Below, piece after piece: positions 1 to 8,440 of a DNA stretch of 64,000 bases. Source of the DNA: CBDDBU01 sp965226045 (GTDB lineage: Bacteria; Pseudomonadota; Alphaproteobacteria; VGEJ01). The notes beneath the pieces are model-generated. The model was not told the DNA's origin, searched no databases, and saw nothing but the letters and a program-made list of their open reading frames with translations. Each line of letters opens with the position of its first letter. The first letter of the stretch is position 1. The position numbers and the translations under genes are program-made. The stretch lies in contig CBDDBU010000028.1 in NCBI GenBank assembly GCA_965226045.1, positions 496,001-560,000 of the forward strand, in the 5' to 3' direction.

Positions 1-1
1 G

Positions 2-211
2 CGCGACGGCAAGCGCCTCGATGAGGGGCCGCTTCGAGTCATGCTCTACATCCGCAAGGACGCGGCGTCACAGGCGACGGGCGGCTGGGCGTACGCGCTG
101 TTCGGCCCGGACCGACAGCAAATTGATGTCCACGTGAAGGCCGGCTGCTTCGCCTGTCACGACAAGGGCGCACGGCAGGCCGACTACATCTACTCGACGC
201 CGCTCGACTAG
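2..211 (+). CDS. Cytochrome P460-like haem protein, C-terminal end (partial)
   Basis: The gene enters from outside the window, so only the last 69 residues are visible before a TAG stop. They contain one CxxCH haem-binding motif (CFACH) about 22 residues from the end, preceded by a segment (MLYIRKDAAS, GGWAYALFGP) like the C-terminal half of cytochrome P460 and related periplasmic c-type haem proteins, where the CxxCH also lies close to the end. The role is presumably periplasmic electron transfer or oxidation of a small substrate. The family call is moderate because the N-terminal two thirds is missing; a generic monohaem cytochrome c is the alternative. Confidence 0.55.
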   Translation, partial: RDGKRLDEGPLRVMLYIRKDAASQATGGWAYALFGPDRQQIDVHVKAGCFACHDKGARQADYIYSTPLD

Positions 212-229
212 CTCGCCCCCCGCGCCCGA

Positions 230-450
230 TCAGCCGCAAGTCGCGGCCGCCGCGCCGCCAGCGCGCGCTTCTTGGACCGGCGGACACGGCACATCGCCAT
301 AGGAGCAGAACACGCAGCAATCACCCCGCAGTGGCTTCGAGAGCACGCCACAGCCCTCGCACTCATAGAAGTACTGGCAGGCGTCGGTCGGCATCGTCTC
401 GAGCTTGGCGTGCGCGCATTCCGGACAGATCAGCGTCGATGTGGCTCTCG
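230..450 (-). pseudogene. GDCCVxC-domain protein, 3' part, split by an IS256-family element
   Basis: On the minus strand this stretch reads as a small zinc-ribbon-like protein with CPEC, ECEGCG and the hallmark GDCCVFCSYG followed by CPPVQ, which defines the small GDCCVxC-domain family. No start codon lies upstream in this frame before the insertion sequence. The missing start (ATG plus four codons) lies at 1915-1901 beyond the element. Removing the element and one copy of the 9-bp duplication gives an uninterrupted protein of about 75 residues starting MTTRATSTL. The cellular role of the family is not established; the Cys pairs suggest metal binding. Recognition of the domain is firm, and so is the disruption. 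Confidence 0.8.
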
Positions 451-1899
451 GCGATGTCCCTATCTCTGTTGAAATTCGTGGGGCAGGCGTCGCTGGTTGA
501 TGATGCTATGCTGCCTTCATGATGGTTTCAATGGCACTGTCGGCCTGAGCCTTTCTCAAGTGTTCCTGGAGAGCATTTCGGAGGATGGGCAGCTGACGAT
601 AGGCCTTGAGGCGACGGAAGGTTTTCTGGGCCTCCAGCAGGCCGGCGGCGGTCCATCTGAGCGCCATCTCGGCGTGTCTCCAGCGTTTGACGTTGCGGGT
701 GACCTGGCGCACCGTGCCGAGCGCGTTCTCGACGATGTTGGTGCAGGCGAGCGAGCGCCGGAGTTCGTGCGGCAGGCCGAGGCGGATGACGGTGAGTATC
801 TCGTCCAGCCCCTCCAGGATGCTGCCCGAGACGCCCGGTTCCTCATGCTCCAGACGCCGGGCCAGGTTGCGCAGCAGCCGTTCGGCCTTGTCTGCGTCGT
901 CCTGGTCCCAGGCCTGACGGAGCGCCTTCTTGACGCTCGCATGCAAATGCAGGGGCAGGCGCTCGATGATGTTACGGCCCTTGTGGACCTGGCAGCGCTG
1001 GATGGCGGCGGCCACACCGAAGGTGTTGCGGATCGCTTTGCTGAGCGCCTTCGCGCCATCGACGATGAACAGCCGGGGCAGCGTCGGATCGAGCCCCCTG
1101 GCGAGGAGATTGTCGAGCAAGGCCTGGACGACGACAGTGTTCTCCGTCGCCCCCTCGACCACGGCCAGGACATGCTTGTCGCCGTTGCCATCGACGCCGA
1201 TCGCCGCCACCAAGACATGGTCGCCGACATGCAGACCGTCGATCTGGATGACCAGCAGGTCGAGCTCCGAGAGGTCCGAGGCAAGCCAGGCCTTCATCTT
1301 CTTGCGCGACAGCGCCACAAAGCGCCGGGAAACGGCCGACTTCGAGGTGCCGTCGCCACGCGCTTTCGCCAGGTCGCCCTCGGGCAGACGGACCGCGCGG
1401 TGGTACTTGCGGGTCGACACGTTCAGCACCATCAGGTTGAGCGCCCACTCGAGCAACAGGTTGCCGTCGCGCAGCACCTGCCAGCTCTCCAAACCCACCT
1501 CCTTGCCAGCATGGTCGCGAACCCGTGGCCGCTGCACTTTCACGCGGCCGCCGTGGTAGCCGATCTCGCTCTGCGTATGGCCCCAGCGATAACCCCGACG
1601 GTTCCCATGGCGACGATGTCGGGCCCCGCACACGGTCGTGGCGTCCTCCTCCATCATCTCGGCCAAGGCCTCGACCCCGGCCAGGAGACAGAACCGATCC
1701 ACGCTGAGACGGACTGCGTCCATCGCGTCTGCCAGCGGCGGCATAGGAAACGAGGTGGCAAGGGCTTTCGGGCTACTGGAACTACGGATATTCTTTCCCA
1801 TGGTGTCGTTCTCCCTCTTGGGTTTGCAGCACCCGGAGCCTAACGGCTCCAGGAGAGCGACACCTACCTCAACTTTTCAACATCGACCGGGACATCTCC
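451..1899 (-). mobile_element. IS256-family insertion sequence (copy A)
   Basis: About 1.45 kb holding one intact transposase gene. The ends carry imperfect inverted repeats: GATGTCCC at 453-460 matches GGGACATC at 1889-1896, and similarity continues inward (TGTTGAAA; AGG-GTCGCT). The element is flanked by a 9-bp direct repeat, TGGCTCTCG, at 442-450 and 1900-1908, in line with the 8-9 bp target duplication of IS256-family elements. The exact end could be off by one base because the duplication can be read as 8 or 9 bp. The insertion splits the GDCCVxC gene near its start. Confidence 0.85.
506..1801 (-). CDS. IS256-family transposase (copy A)
   Basis: This 431-residue DDE transposase catalyses cut-and-paste or copy-out movement of the surrounding element. 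The expected catalytic triad is visible: Asp188 in VIQIDGLHVGDH, Asp248 in LFIVDGAKAL and Glu358 in TNIVENALGTVR. The conserved Cys-x2-His of the family lies in RCQVHKGRNI (about 270-273), between the second Asp and the Glu. Length and layout match intact IS256/mutator-type transposases. It differs clearly from the two other IS256-type transposases in this window, so it entered independently. It appears full length and could be active. Confidence 0.93.
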   Translation of the reverse strand: MGKNIRSSSSPKALATSFPMPPLADAMDAVRLSVDRFCLLAGVEALAEMMEEDATTVCGARHRRHGNRRGYRWGHTQSEIGYHGGRVKVQRPRVRDHAGKEVGLESWQVLRDGNLLLEWALNLMVLNVSTRKYHRAVRLPEGDLAKARGDGTSKSAVSRRFVALSRKKMKAWLASDLSELDLLVIQIDGLHVGDHVLVAAIGVDGNGDKHVLAVVEGATENTVVVQALLDNLLARGLDPTLPRLFIVDGAKALSKAIRNTFGVAAAIQRCQVHKGRNIIERLPLHLHASVKKALRQAWDQDDADKAERLLRNLARRLEHEEPGVSGSILEGLDEILTVIRLGLPHELRRSLACTNIVENALGTVRQVTRNVKRWRHAEMALRWTAAGLLEAQKTFRRLKAYRQLPILRNALQEHLRKAQADSAIETIMKAA

Positions 1900-1915
1900 T
1901 GGCTCTCGTAGTCAT
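1900..1915 (-). pseudogene. 5' fragment of the split GDCCVxC gene
   Basis: The start codon (ATG at 1915-1913) and the first codons (M-T-T-R-A) of the GDCCVxC protein lie here, immediately beyond the right end of the insertion sequence. Nine of these bases form one copy of the target-site duplication. Joined to 450-230 they give a continuous frame. Confidence 0.7.
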
Positions 1916-2089
1916 TCCCATGGGCTTGGACCGCTACCGTTGTGATTGGTCTGTTACTTCCATCTACAGGCGCCAGCATACGCCCTGTGGTAGCTATTGG
2001 TTCAACCCGAGGCTGAATCACGGATGCGTCATCGGGTGAGGCTGGCGCGGGCGACCGTGAGGTGTGAGGATGGCGACGGGACGGGCGCG

Positions 2090-2953
2090 ATGATGAAGTC
2101 GATTCTGGTGGTGTTCCACGACGATGAGACCGCCGAGGCGGCGCTCGCGACGGCGGTGGCCATCGCCGGTCGCTGCGCCGGCCATATCACCGGGTTCTTC
2201 GTGCGCGAGCCGCCACGGATCGTGGCCGCCGGGGAGATGGCGATCCCGCCCGACTACGTCGCCTGGCAAGACGATGAGGACGAGCGCCGCGCCGACCACG
2301 CGCGCGCCCGCTTTCATGCCGCGATCAAGCGGCTCGGCCTGCCCCTCGACGCGGCGGGGCCCGCGGCGGGAGCCACCACCACGGGACCCAGCGCGAGGTG
2401 GCGGGAGGCCGATGGCCTGGAGCGAGAACTCGTCGCCGAGCGCGGGCGGGTCTTCGATCTCATCGCCATGGGGCGCTCGGCGGTCCCGGGCCCAGACCGA
2501 TGGATGATCACCTGCGAGGCGGCGCTGTTCGAGAGCGGCCGCCCGGTCCTGTTGACGGCAGGCGCCCCGCCGGGCGAGGTCGGCCGCTCGATCGTCATCG
2601 CCTGGAATGGCAGCACCGAGACAGCGCGCACCATCGCGCTCTCCATGTCTCTGCTGGAAACCGCCAAGGCCGTCGAGGTTCTGTCGGTCGAGGGGGGAAT
2701 GGTGCCGGGACCGAGCGGCGGCGAGGTCGTCACGCATCTGGTCCAGCACGGCATTCACGCCTCAGCCCGGCATGTGACGCCCGCCAGGGGCACAAGCGCC
2801 GGTGAAACGGTTCTCGCCGAGGCGAGGGCGACCGGGGCCGATCTCCTGATCAAAGGCGCCTACACCCACAGCCGGTTTCGCCAGATGATCTTCGGCGGCG
2901 CGACGCAACACATCCTGTCGGCCGCCACGCTGCCGGTGCTACTGGCTCACTAG
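2090..2953 (+). CDS. Universal stress protein, tandem-domain
   Basis: A 287-residue cytoplasmic protein with two UspA-like halves. The first begins MKSILVVFHDDE (a beta-strand and loop where nucleotide-binding Usps have an Asp). The second begins about residue 165 (SIVIAWNGSTET) and ends with KGAYTHSRFRQMIFGG near the C-terminus, the G-x2-G-x-S/H-like tail seen in ATP-binding Usp domains. The start at the first of two adjacent ATGs fits the family; an in-frame upstream extension (from 1997) shows no similarity. Usps of this size commonly answer starvation or oxidative stress. It stands alone between an insertion sequence and the DapA-like gene. Confidence 0.85.
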   Translation: MMKSILVVFHDDETAEAALATAVAIAGRCAGHITGFFVREPPRIVAAGEMAIPPDYVAWQDDEDERRADHARARFHAAIKRLGLPLDAAGPAAGATTTGPSARWREADGLERELVAERGRVFDLIAMGRSAVPGPDRWMITCEAALFESGRPVLLTAGAPPGEVGRSIVIAWNGSTETARTIALSMSLLETAKAVEVLSVEGGMVPGPSGGEVVTHLVQHGIHASARHVTPARGTSAGETVLAEARATGADLLIKGAYTHSRFRQMIFGGATQHILSAATLPVLLAH

Positions 2954-3007
2954 GCCTCGTCGCGGCGAGAGCGGCCACCGGGTGATCGAGTTGACCAGGA
3001 GGGAACG

Positions 3008-3904
3008 ATGATGGTCGAGTGGAATGGCGTGCTGCCGGCCTTGATGACGGAATTCAAGGGCGATGAACACCTCGACTTGGAGGCGACCGCGCGCCACATC
3101 GAGGCCTGTGTGGAGGCCGGAGTGCGCGGCTTTATCATGCTCGGCACACTGGGCGAGAACAGCTCGCTCCGCCCTGACGAAAAAGAGGAGGTGTTGCGGA
3201 CCGCCGTCGAGACCGTCGATGGCCGCGTGCCCGTCATCGCCGGCGTCGCGGAATACACCACCGATCTCGCCGTCGAGTTCGCTCGCACGGCTGGACGCGC
3301 GGGTTGCGCGGGGCTCATGGCCTTGCCGTGTATGGTCTACAAGCAGGATTCGCGCGAGGCGACGACGCATTTCCGCACGCTTGCCGCCGCCGTCGACCTG
3401 CCGATCATGATTTACAACAACCCGATCGGCTACAAGGTCGATCTCACGCCCGAGGACTTCGCCGGGCTCGCCGATTGCGAGACCGTGGTCGCGGTCAAGG
3501 AATCCTCGCACGACAGCCGCCGCGTCACCGACATGTTCAACGCCTGCGGCGACCGCTATCGCATCCTGTGCGGCGTCGATGATCTGGTGCTGGAGAACGT
3601 GCTGTTCGGGGCGGTCGGCTGGGTGGCGGGGCTCGCCAATCCGTTCCCGCGCGAATCGGTCCGCCTGTTCGAGCTTGCCCAAGCCGGCCGGATCGAGGAA
3701 GCGGTCGCGCTCTACCGCTGGTTCATGCCCCTTTTGCATTTGGACGTCGATGTGAAGCTGGTCCAGTACATCAAGCTTGCCAACCAGATGACCGGCATGG
3801 GCACCGAGATGGTGCGCCGGCCCCGTTTGACCCTGATCGGCGAGGAACGCACCCGCATCGAAACCATCATCAAGACCGCCCTCGAGACCCGACCCAACGT
3901 GTGA
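3008..3904 (+). CDS. DapA-family lyase, probable hydroxyproline-pathway deaminase
   Basis: This 298-residue protein is a class I aldolase-type TIM barrel of the dihydrodipicolinate synthase / N-acetylneuraminate lyase superfamily. The Schiff-base lysine is Lys164 in VVAVKESSHD and the partner tyrosine is Tyr136 in MIYNNP. The GTLGENSSL loop occupies the usual G-T-T-G-E position. A good ribosome site (AGGAGGG) precedes the ATG. In hydroxyproline degraders a DapA-like enzyme deaminates 1-pyrroline-4-hydroxy-2-carboxylate. The flavoprotein and 4-hydroxyproline epimerase at 8.4-10.7 kb make that role likely here, separated from them only by inserted transposons. A generic keto-acid lyase cannot be excluded. 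Confidence 0.75.
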   Translation: MMVEWNGVLPALMTEFKGDEHLDLEATARHIEACVEAGVRGFIMLGTLGENSSLRPDEKEEVLRTAVETVDGRVPVIAGVAEYTTDLAVEFARTAGRAGCAGLMALPCMVYKQDSREATTHFRTLAAAVDLPIMIYNNPIGYKVDLTPEDFAGLADCETVVAVKESSHDSRRVTDMFNACGDRYRILCGVDDLVLENVLFGAVGWVAGLANPFPRESVRLFELAQAGRIEEAVALYRWFMPLLHLDVDVKLVQYIKLANQMTGMGTEMVRRPRLTLIGEERTRIETIIKTALETRPNV

Positions 3905-3969
3905 ACGTCGGCGACGGCGTCGCTCACATGATCCTGAGCGACAGGCCCGTCGCGAGAGGCGGCGGATGA

Positions 3970-4167
3970 ATGATTGACGTCATCTCCACGGCCGAGTGCA
4001 CGCACTTTATGCGGGACTGCGGAATTCCGCACGGCCTTGCAAGAACAACAGTCAACAACCGCCACAGTGGCCTCATTGCCGAGGGTTTCGACCGGATCGC
4101 AGCCGCCCATTGGTTAAGTGAGGACGAGCTAGTAGTCGTCGAAACCATTGTCACCAAGAAGGAATAG
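3970..4167 (+). CDS. Small hypothetical protein
   Basis: A 65-codon frame begins at ATG 3970 and reads MIDVISTAEC and so on, ending IVTKKE. Composition is plausible for a protein and lacks the Arg/Pro-rich bias of shadow frames in this GC-rich DNA, but I recognise no domain. A conserved-looking stretch (VLVVEVKVKSRAR) follows in another frame at about 4174-4212, so this may be the decayed N-terminal part of a larger gene. Treat as tentative. Confidence 0.3.
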   Translation: MIDVISTAECTHFMRDCGIPHGLARTTVNNRHSGLIAEGFDRIAAAHWLSEDELVVVETIVTKKE

Positions 4168-4263
4168 AGCCCGAGCACAAGCGCGTCCTTGTTGTCGAGG
4201 TCAAGGTTAAGTCTCGCGCTAGGACTTCGCGCGGCTTTACCCGCCGGGACCGTGACGCGAGAC

Positions 4264-4646
4264 ATGACGATGGAGGAGATCCTGGCGGTCGTCGCCGAGA
4301 GCTTCGGGTATCCCGTTTCGTGCCACCCTGACCAACCAGCGTCCCACCTATACACCGGCCCCTGGGATGGTCAGCACATGGGCATCCAGTTCGGCGGTGC
4401 CAATGGCCCCCACCATCTCGTCGGCACATTTGATCCAGAGAGGCGCTGCTGCGAACTCGTCTGGGCGTTTAACGAAGGAAAATACCGAGCGTGGCTGACC
4501 GAAACCCAATTTCTACGCTCACCCCCCCCCCCGCCAAGGAGAACGGCAAACACGAAGCTGTTGAAAGAGCTGTCAGATCTCGCGCGAGGGCTGCTCGAGA
4601 ATTTCTCAGTTTGGTACCCTGATGTGCAACAGACGCCAGAGGCCGT
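4264..4646 (+). pseudogene. Unidentified gene, 5' part, interrupted by nested IS elements
   Basis: Reads MTMEEILAVVAESFG through WYPDVQQTPEAV and runs directly into the left end of an insertion sequence at 4647. With the element and one copy of the 8-bp duplication GAGGCCGT removed, it joins in frame with QFALAMNVLRP at 7479 onward, so 4264-4646 and 7479-8190 are two halves of one gene. A run of C bases (about 4520-4531) gives a Pro stretch and may hide another frameshift, so the region before it might belong to a separate gene. The true start is uncertain; the frame is open back to 4189. No family is recognised for this half. Confidence 0.55.
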
Positions 4647-4717
4647 GGTCGTGTCCCAGGACGTGGTGTAGGAGTTGTTGGAGCCTCTGGTAGCTGTGGG
4701 TAGGCGGCTTGCCGTAG

Positions 4718-6091
4718 GAGCTATTGTCGAAAGTTGTGTATGGGCTGATCATGCGGCGGCGCGATCCTGGCGTTCTCCATCTACGGGTTTGACGCCGCGA
4801 ATGATCTCGGCGAGATGGTTCGATCCATCGAGTTTTCTCCATTTTCTCTGAGCGCACTGGCATAGTTTGAAGACCATGGCCATCGCCGTCTTGCGCGACA
4901 GGCAGCCCTTGGTCCGGTAGGTGCGCAGACGAACCGTGGCGAACGTGCTCTCGATGGGGTTGGTCGTGCGTACATGCTTCCAGTGCTCGGCGGGGAAGTC
5001 GTAGAACGTCAGCAGGACGTCGCGGTCCCTGGCCAGGCAGGCCGCGGCCTTGTCGTACTTCGGCCCGTAGGCTTCCAGGAAGAAGTCGAAGGCGCTCTCG
5101 GCATCCTTCCTGGTTTCGGCCATCCAGATGTCTTGCAGGCGCCCCTTGGCTTTCTTTTGCAGACCCTTGGGCAGCTTGTTCAAGACGTTGCCCGTCTTGT
5201 GAACCCAGCAGCGTTGCTCGCGGGCGCCTGGGTAGACTTGGCGGAGCGCCTTCCAGAAGCCGAGCGCGCCGTCGCCGAGCGCCAGTTGCGGACCCATTTC
5301 AAGGCCGCGCCGCTTGAGATCGAGCAGAACTTCGAGCCAGGACTGCTCACTTTCGCGATAGCCGTCGGCGATGGCGATCAGTTCCTTCTGTCCCTTGTCC
5401 GTGGCCCCGACGATCACCCAATGCACTGCTTCTCTTCCTCCATGCGGGCGCTGAAATAGATGCCGTCCACCCAGAAATAGACGTAGCGCTTGGCCGTGAG
5501 GTCGCGCCGTTGCCAGCGCTCCGCCTCAACCCCCCAGACCTCTTTCAGCCGGGTGATCGTGGAGGCCGAAAGCCCCGGCGCGGAGCTCCCCAGGAGCGCC
5601 GCCAAGGCTTCCCCGAAGTCGCCGGTGGAAATGCCCTTCAGATACAGCCATGGCAAAAGGTCTTCCAGGCTCTTGGCGCGGCGCAGATAGCGCGGCAGGA
5701 TCGCCGACGTGAAGCGGATGGCGCCGTCCCCCCGGTCCCGCACACGGGGTTGGCGCACGCTCACCGGGCCGATCCCGGTCTGGATGAAGCGTTCCGGCAG
5801 ATATCCATTGCGGACAACCCGGCGGCGGCCGGCGGCGTCAACAAGCGCCGCATGGCTACCCAAAAACACGGAGACCTCGGCCTCAACGGCTTGGGCCAAC
5901 AACTCGCGAGCTCCAGCTTGTAGGACTTCCGTCAACGGATCTTTCTGAAAATCAGATGGGTTTTGAAAGAGCAACAACGGTATCTCTTTCATGGCCTATC
6001 CTTCCTTGGCTTAGCTCAAGTGGTGACATCAACAATCACCAGGATACGCCGCCTTCATTTCAACGCCGTACACAAGATTCGGTTATAGCTC
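4718..6091 (-). mobile_element. IS256-family insertion sequence (copy B), nested inside copy C
   Basis: A 1374-bp element. The ends are imperfect inverted repeats: GAGCTAT, CGAA and TTGTGTA at the left (from 4718) match the reverse complement of the right end (down from 6091) at the same spacing. The element is flanked by the exact 9-bp direct repeat TTGCCGTAG at 4709-4717 and 6092-6100. It inserted about 70 bp inside the left end of copy C, upstream of that element's transposase start, so it arrived later. Its own transposase is frameshifted. Confidence 0.9.
4749..5992 (-). pseudogene. IS256-family transposase (copy B), frameshifted
   Basis: Two overlapping minus-strand frames make one transposase. 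The N-terminal 192 residues start at 5992 (MKEIPLLLFQNPSDF) and end at 5414; the C-terminal 225 residues run from 5426 to 4749. The catalytic residues are Asp in YFWVDGIYFSAR (first part), Asp in LALGDGALGF and Glu in NPIESTFATVR (second part). The break falls after EEEKQC, where family members continue without interruption into VIVGAT; one missing base between 5414 and 5426 explains it. Programmed frameshifting is the alternative, but IS256 transposases normally use a single frame. Confidence 0.85.
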
Positions 6092-6211
6092 TTGCCGTAG
6101 CGACCGCCGAGAGTCTGGCGTAGGCAAGCCGGCTATCCACAGCGGAGGCCATCGCGGTTCCGGTTTAGGGTTGGGCTAGTGCGAACCAACCTGACCCGAA
6201 GGAGAACCACG

Positions 6212-7408
6212 ATGACCCAGGACATGATGACCCTACGCGCGCTTTTGGAGAAGAGCTCCGATGCCGATCTGCTTCGCGAGATGATCGGCTTCACGGCCGA
6301 GCGGCTGATGGCACTGGAGGTCGAGGGCCTGACCGGCGCCGCTCACGGCGAGCGCTCGGCGGATCGTATCACCCACCGCAACGGCTACCGCGACCGGTCC
6401 TGGGAGACCCGGGCCGGCACGGTCGAGTTGAAGATCCCGAAGCTGAGGAAGGGGAGCTACTTCCCCGGCTTCCTGGAGCCGCGGCGGATGGCCGAGAAGG
6501 CGCTGGCTGCGGTGATCCAGGAGGCCTACATCCAGGGCGTGTCGACCCGCTCGGTCGACGATCTGGTTCAGGCGATGGGGATGTCGGGCGTCTCCAAGAG
6601 CCAGGTCTCCAGGCTGTGCGGCGAGATCGACGATAAGGTCAACGGCTTCCTCGATCGACCGCTGGAGGGCGACTGGCCCTATCTGTGGCTGGATGCGACT
6701 TATGTGAAGGTGCGCCAGACCGGACGCATCGTCTCGGTCGCGGTGACCGTGGCTGTGGCCGTCAACGACCAAGGCCGGCGTGAGATCCTGGGCATGGCGA
6801 TCGGCGCGTCGGAGGCCGAGACCTTCTGGACCGAGTTCCTGCGCTCGCTGGCCCGGCGCGGGCTGCGCGGCGTGAAGCTGGTGATCTCCGACGACCACAA
6901 GGGCCTGAAGGCCGCCGCGACCCGGATCCTCGGCGCCACCTGGCAAAGATGCCGCGTGCACTTCGCCCGCAACCTGCTGGCCCATGCCGGCCGCCAGGGT
7001 CGGCGCGTCGTCTCCGCCTTCGTCGCCACCGCCTTCGCCCAGGAGGACGCCGACAGCGCGAAGGTCCAGTGGCGTCAGGTCGCCGACCAGCTCAGGCCCA
7101 AGGTCCCCAAGCTGGCAGTTCTCATGGACGAAGCCGAGCACGACGTCCTCGCCTACATGAGCTTCCCCAAGGAGCACCGCCAGAAGTTGCATTCGACCAA
7201 CCCGATCGAACGGCTCCATGCCGAGGTCAAGCGCCGCACCAACGTCGTCGGCATCTTTCCCAACGAAGACGCCATCACACGGCTCGTCGGCGCCATCCTT
7301 CTCGAGCAGAACGACGAGTGGGCCGTCTCAAGGAGATACATGACGCTGGAATCAATCGCTCCGCTGGGCGATGGTGTCCCCATCACGCTGCCCACCGTGG
7401 CAGCCTGA
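6212..7408 (+). CDS. IS256-family transposase (copy C)
   Basis: A 398-residue intact DDE transposase. The ATG at 6212 is preceded by AAGGAG; an in-frame GTG at 6179 lacks such a site. The catalytic signature is Asp in YLWLDATYVKVR, Asp in LVISDDHKGLKAA and Glu in NPIERLHAEVKRR, with C-R-V-H between the second Asp and the Glu. Because copy B lies between the left terminal repeat and this gene, the natural promoter in the left end is displaced by about 1.4 kb. Transcription may therefore be reduced or driven from copy B. Confidence 0.93.
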   Translation: MTQDMMTLRALLEKSSDADLLREMIGFTAERLMALEVEGLTGAAHGERSADRITHRNGYRDRSWETRAGTVELKIPKLRKGSYFPGFLEPRRMAEKALAAVIQEAYIQGVSTRSVDDLVQAMGMSGVSKSQVSRLCGEIDDKVNGFLDRPLEGDWPYLWLDATYVKVRQTGRIVSVAVTVAVAVNDQGRREILGMAIGASEAETFWTEFLRSLARRGLRGVKLVISDDHKGLKAAATRILGATWQRCRVHFARNLLAHAGRQGRRVVSAFVATAFAQEDADSAKVQWRQVADQLRPKVPKLAVLMDEAEHDVLAYMSFPKEHRQKLHSTNPIERLHAEVKRRTNVVGIFPNEDAITRLVGAILLEQNDEWAVSRRYMTLESIAPLGDGVPITLPTVAA

Positions 7409-7478
7409 ACGTCCCGGCCCTACCCGCCGGGAGCCGCGTAGAGCGCAACGCTCTTACACCACCTGCCGGGACACGATC

Positions 7479-8190
7479 GAGGCCGTCCAGTTTGCCCTCG
7501 CCATGAACGTCTTACGCCCAGCTTTAGGCGACGATTGGTGTCAGAAGAACTTGTTTGACGCGTCTACGGCACAAAGCGGACTCCAGCTTAGCAGACTCGG
7601 TGCACTGGATACTATGAAGGCGCAAGTCAATACGGTGATGTTGCGGGAGTTGATATTTAACCTTCAGGTGGTCCCGGGATTTCTCGAGTGGTCGAGAGGC
7701 TGGGCAAGCCGTGACTTGGATTCAGCTCTCGCTGAAATCGAAGCCGCGAAGCTCTTGGCGAAAAGCAATCTGCCCATTTTAATTTGCACCGTTGCACGGA
7801 AAGAGAGGTTCCGACTATGAGATCGACATTGAGCTGCCATCCAGCGACATCGCCTCGTGCGAGGTGAAAAACCAAACGCGACACGACGAGGCTTTCTGCC
7901 AACACACTTCTGGCAAGTTTCAAGAAGGCCGCTCGGCAGATACCTGCGACTCGTCCTGGCATCATCTTTCTCAGGATTCCCGAACCCTGGATCGTGGACG
8001 AAGGGTTGAGAGCCGCCGTCGATTCGGCGTTGGATAAGCTATTCCGCAATAACCGACGTGTGATCGCGGTCGTGTTCTTTTGGCAGGAGTGGTACGAGTT
8101 GCCACGGGCGCTCTCGCACATTTCTGGAAGTTTTGCGAAGAGATCAATCAGAACTCCCGTTTCTACACCGAGGAGAACGCCGCCTCAGTC
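7479..8190 (+). pseudogene. Unidentified gene, 3' part, with ExK nuclease-like motif and frameshifts
   Basis: Continues the gene of 4264-4646. It reads QFALAMNVLRPALGDDW and so on to about 7780. It then shifts frame to KRGSDYEIDIELP and ASCEVKNQT (about 7798-7880), and shifts again to DTRLSANTLLASFKKA, PGIIFLRIPEPW and VIAVVFFWQEWYELP (about 7886-8105). The D-x-E-I-D and E-V-K segments, about 15 residues apart, resemble a PD-(D/E)xK nuclease core, but this is inference from one motif. At least two frameshifts plus the transposon make the gene non-functional. The end is not defined. Confidence 0.55.
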
Positions 8191-8440
8191 GGAGCATCAT
8201 GATTCGACCGGATGCGGAGCAGTGGATTCATTTCGCCGATCTGGCGGCTCCCGCTTAGAAGTCTTCAGCGGTGTGCACAGCCGTAGCGCGTCACGCCGGC
8301 GTTCGGACACGGAGCGGCCAGATGGGCTTGCCCACGCCGGCCGCTGCTGAGCCGAATGGACTCCAGTGGGAGCAGATGGTGTGATCCGAGGCCGACAATG
8401 GACGCCGACCTCGGATCGCAATCTGACAAGCGATAGAATT

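Larger units (their letters stand above)
4647..7478 (+). mobile_element. IS256-family insertion sequence (copy C), itself interrupted by copy B
   Basis: Outer element of a nested pair. Its left end (GTCGTGTCCC at 4648-4657, with GTGGTGTA further in) matches the reverse complement of its right end (GGGACACGAT at 7468-7477, with TACACCAC further in). The imperfect inverted repeat is about 28 bp. It is flanked by an exact 8-bp direct repeat, GAGGCCGT, at 4639-4646 and 7479-7486. Without the inner element and its 9-bp duplication the length is about 1.45 kb, normal for IS256. The transposase gene is at 6212-7408; copy B sits between the left inverted repeat and that gene. Confidence 0.85.

Noticed and set aside
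497..1843. Long open frame on the plus strand opposite the IS256 copy A transposase
   Set aside because: Mirror frame of a real minus-strand transposase in GC-rich DNA; no recognisable motifs.
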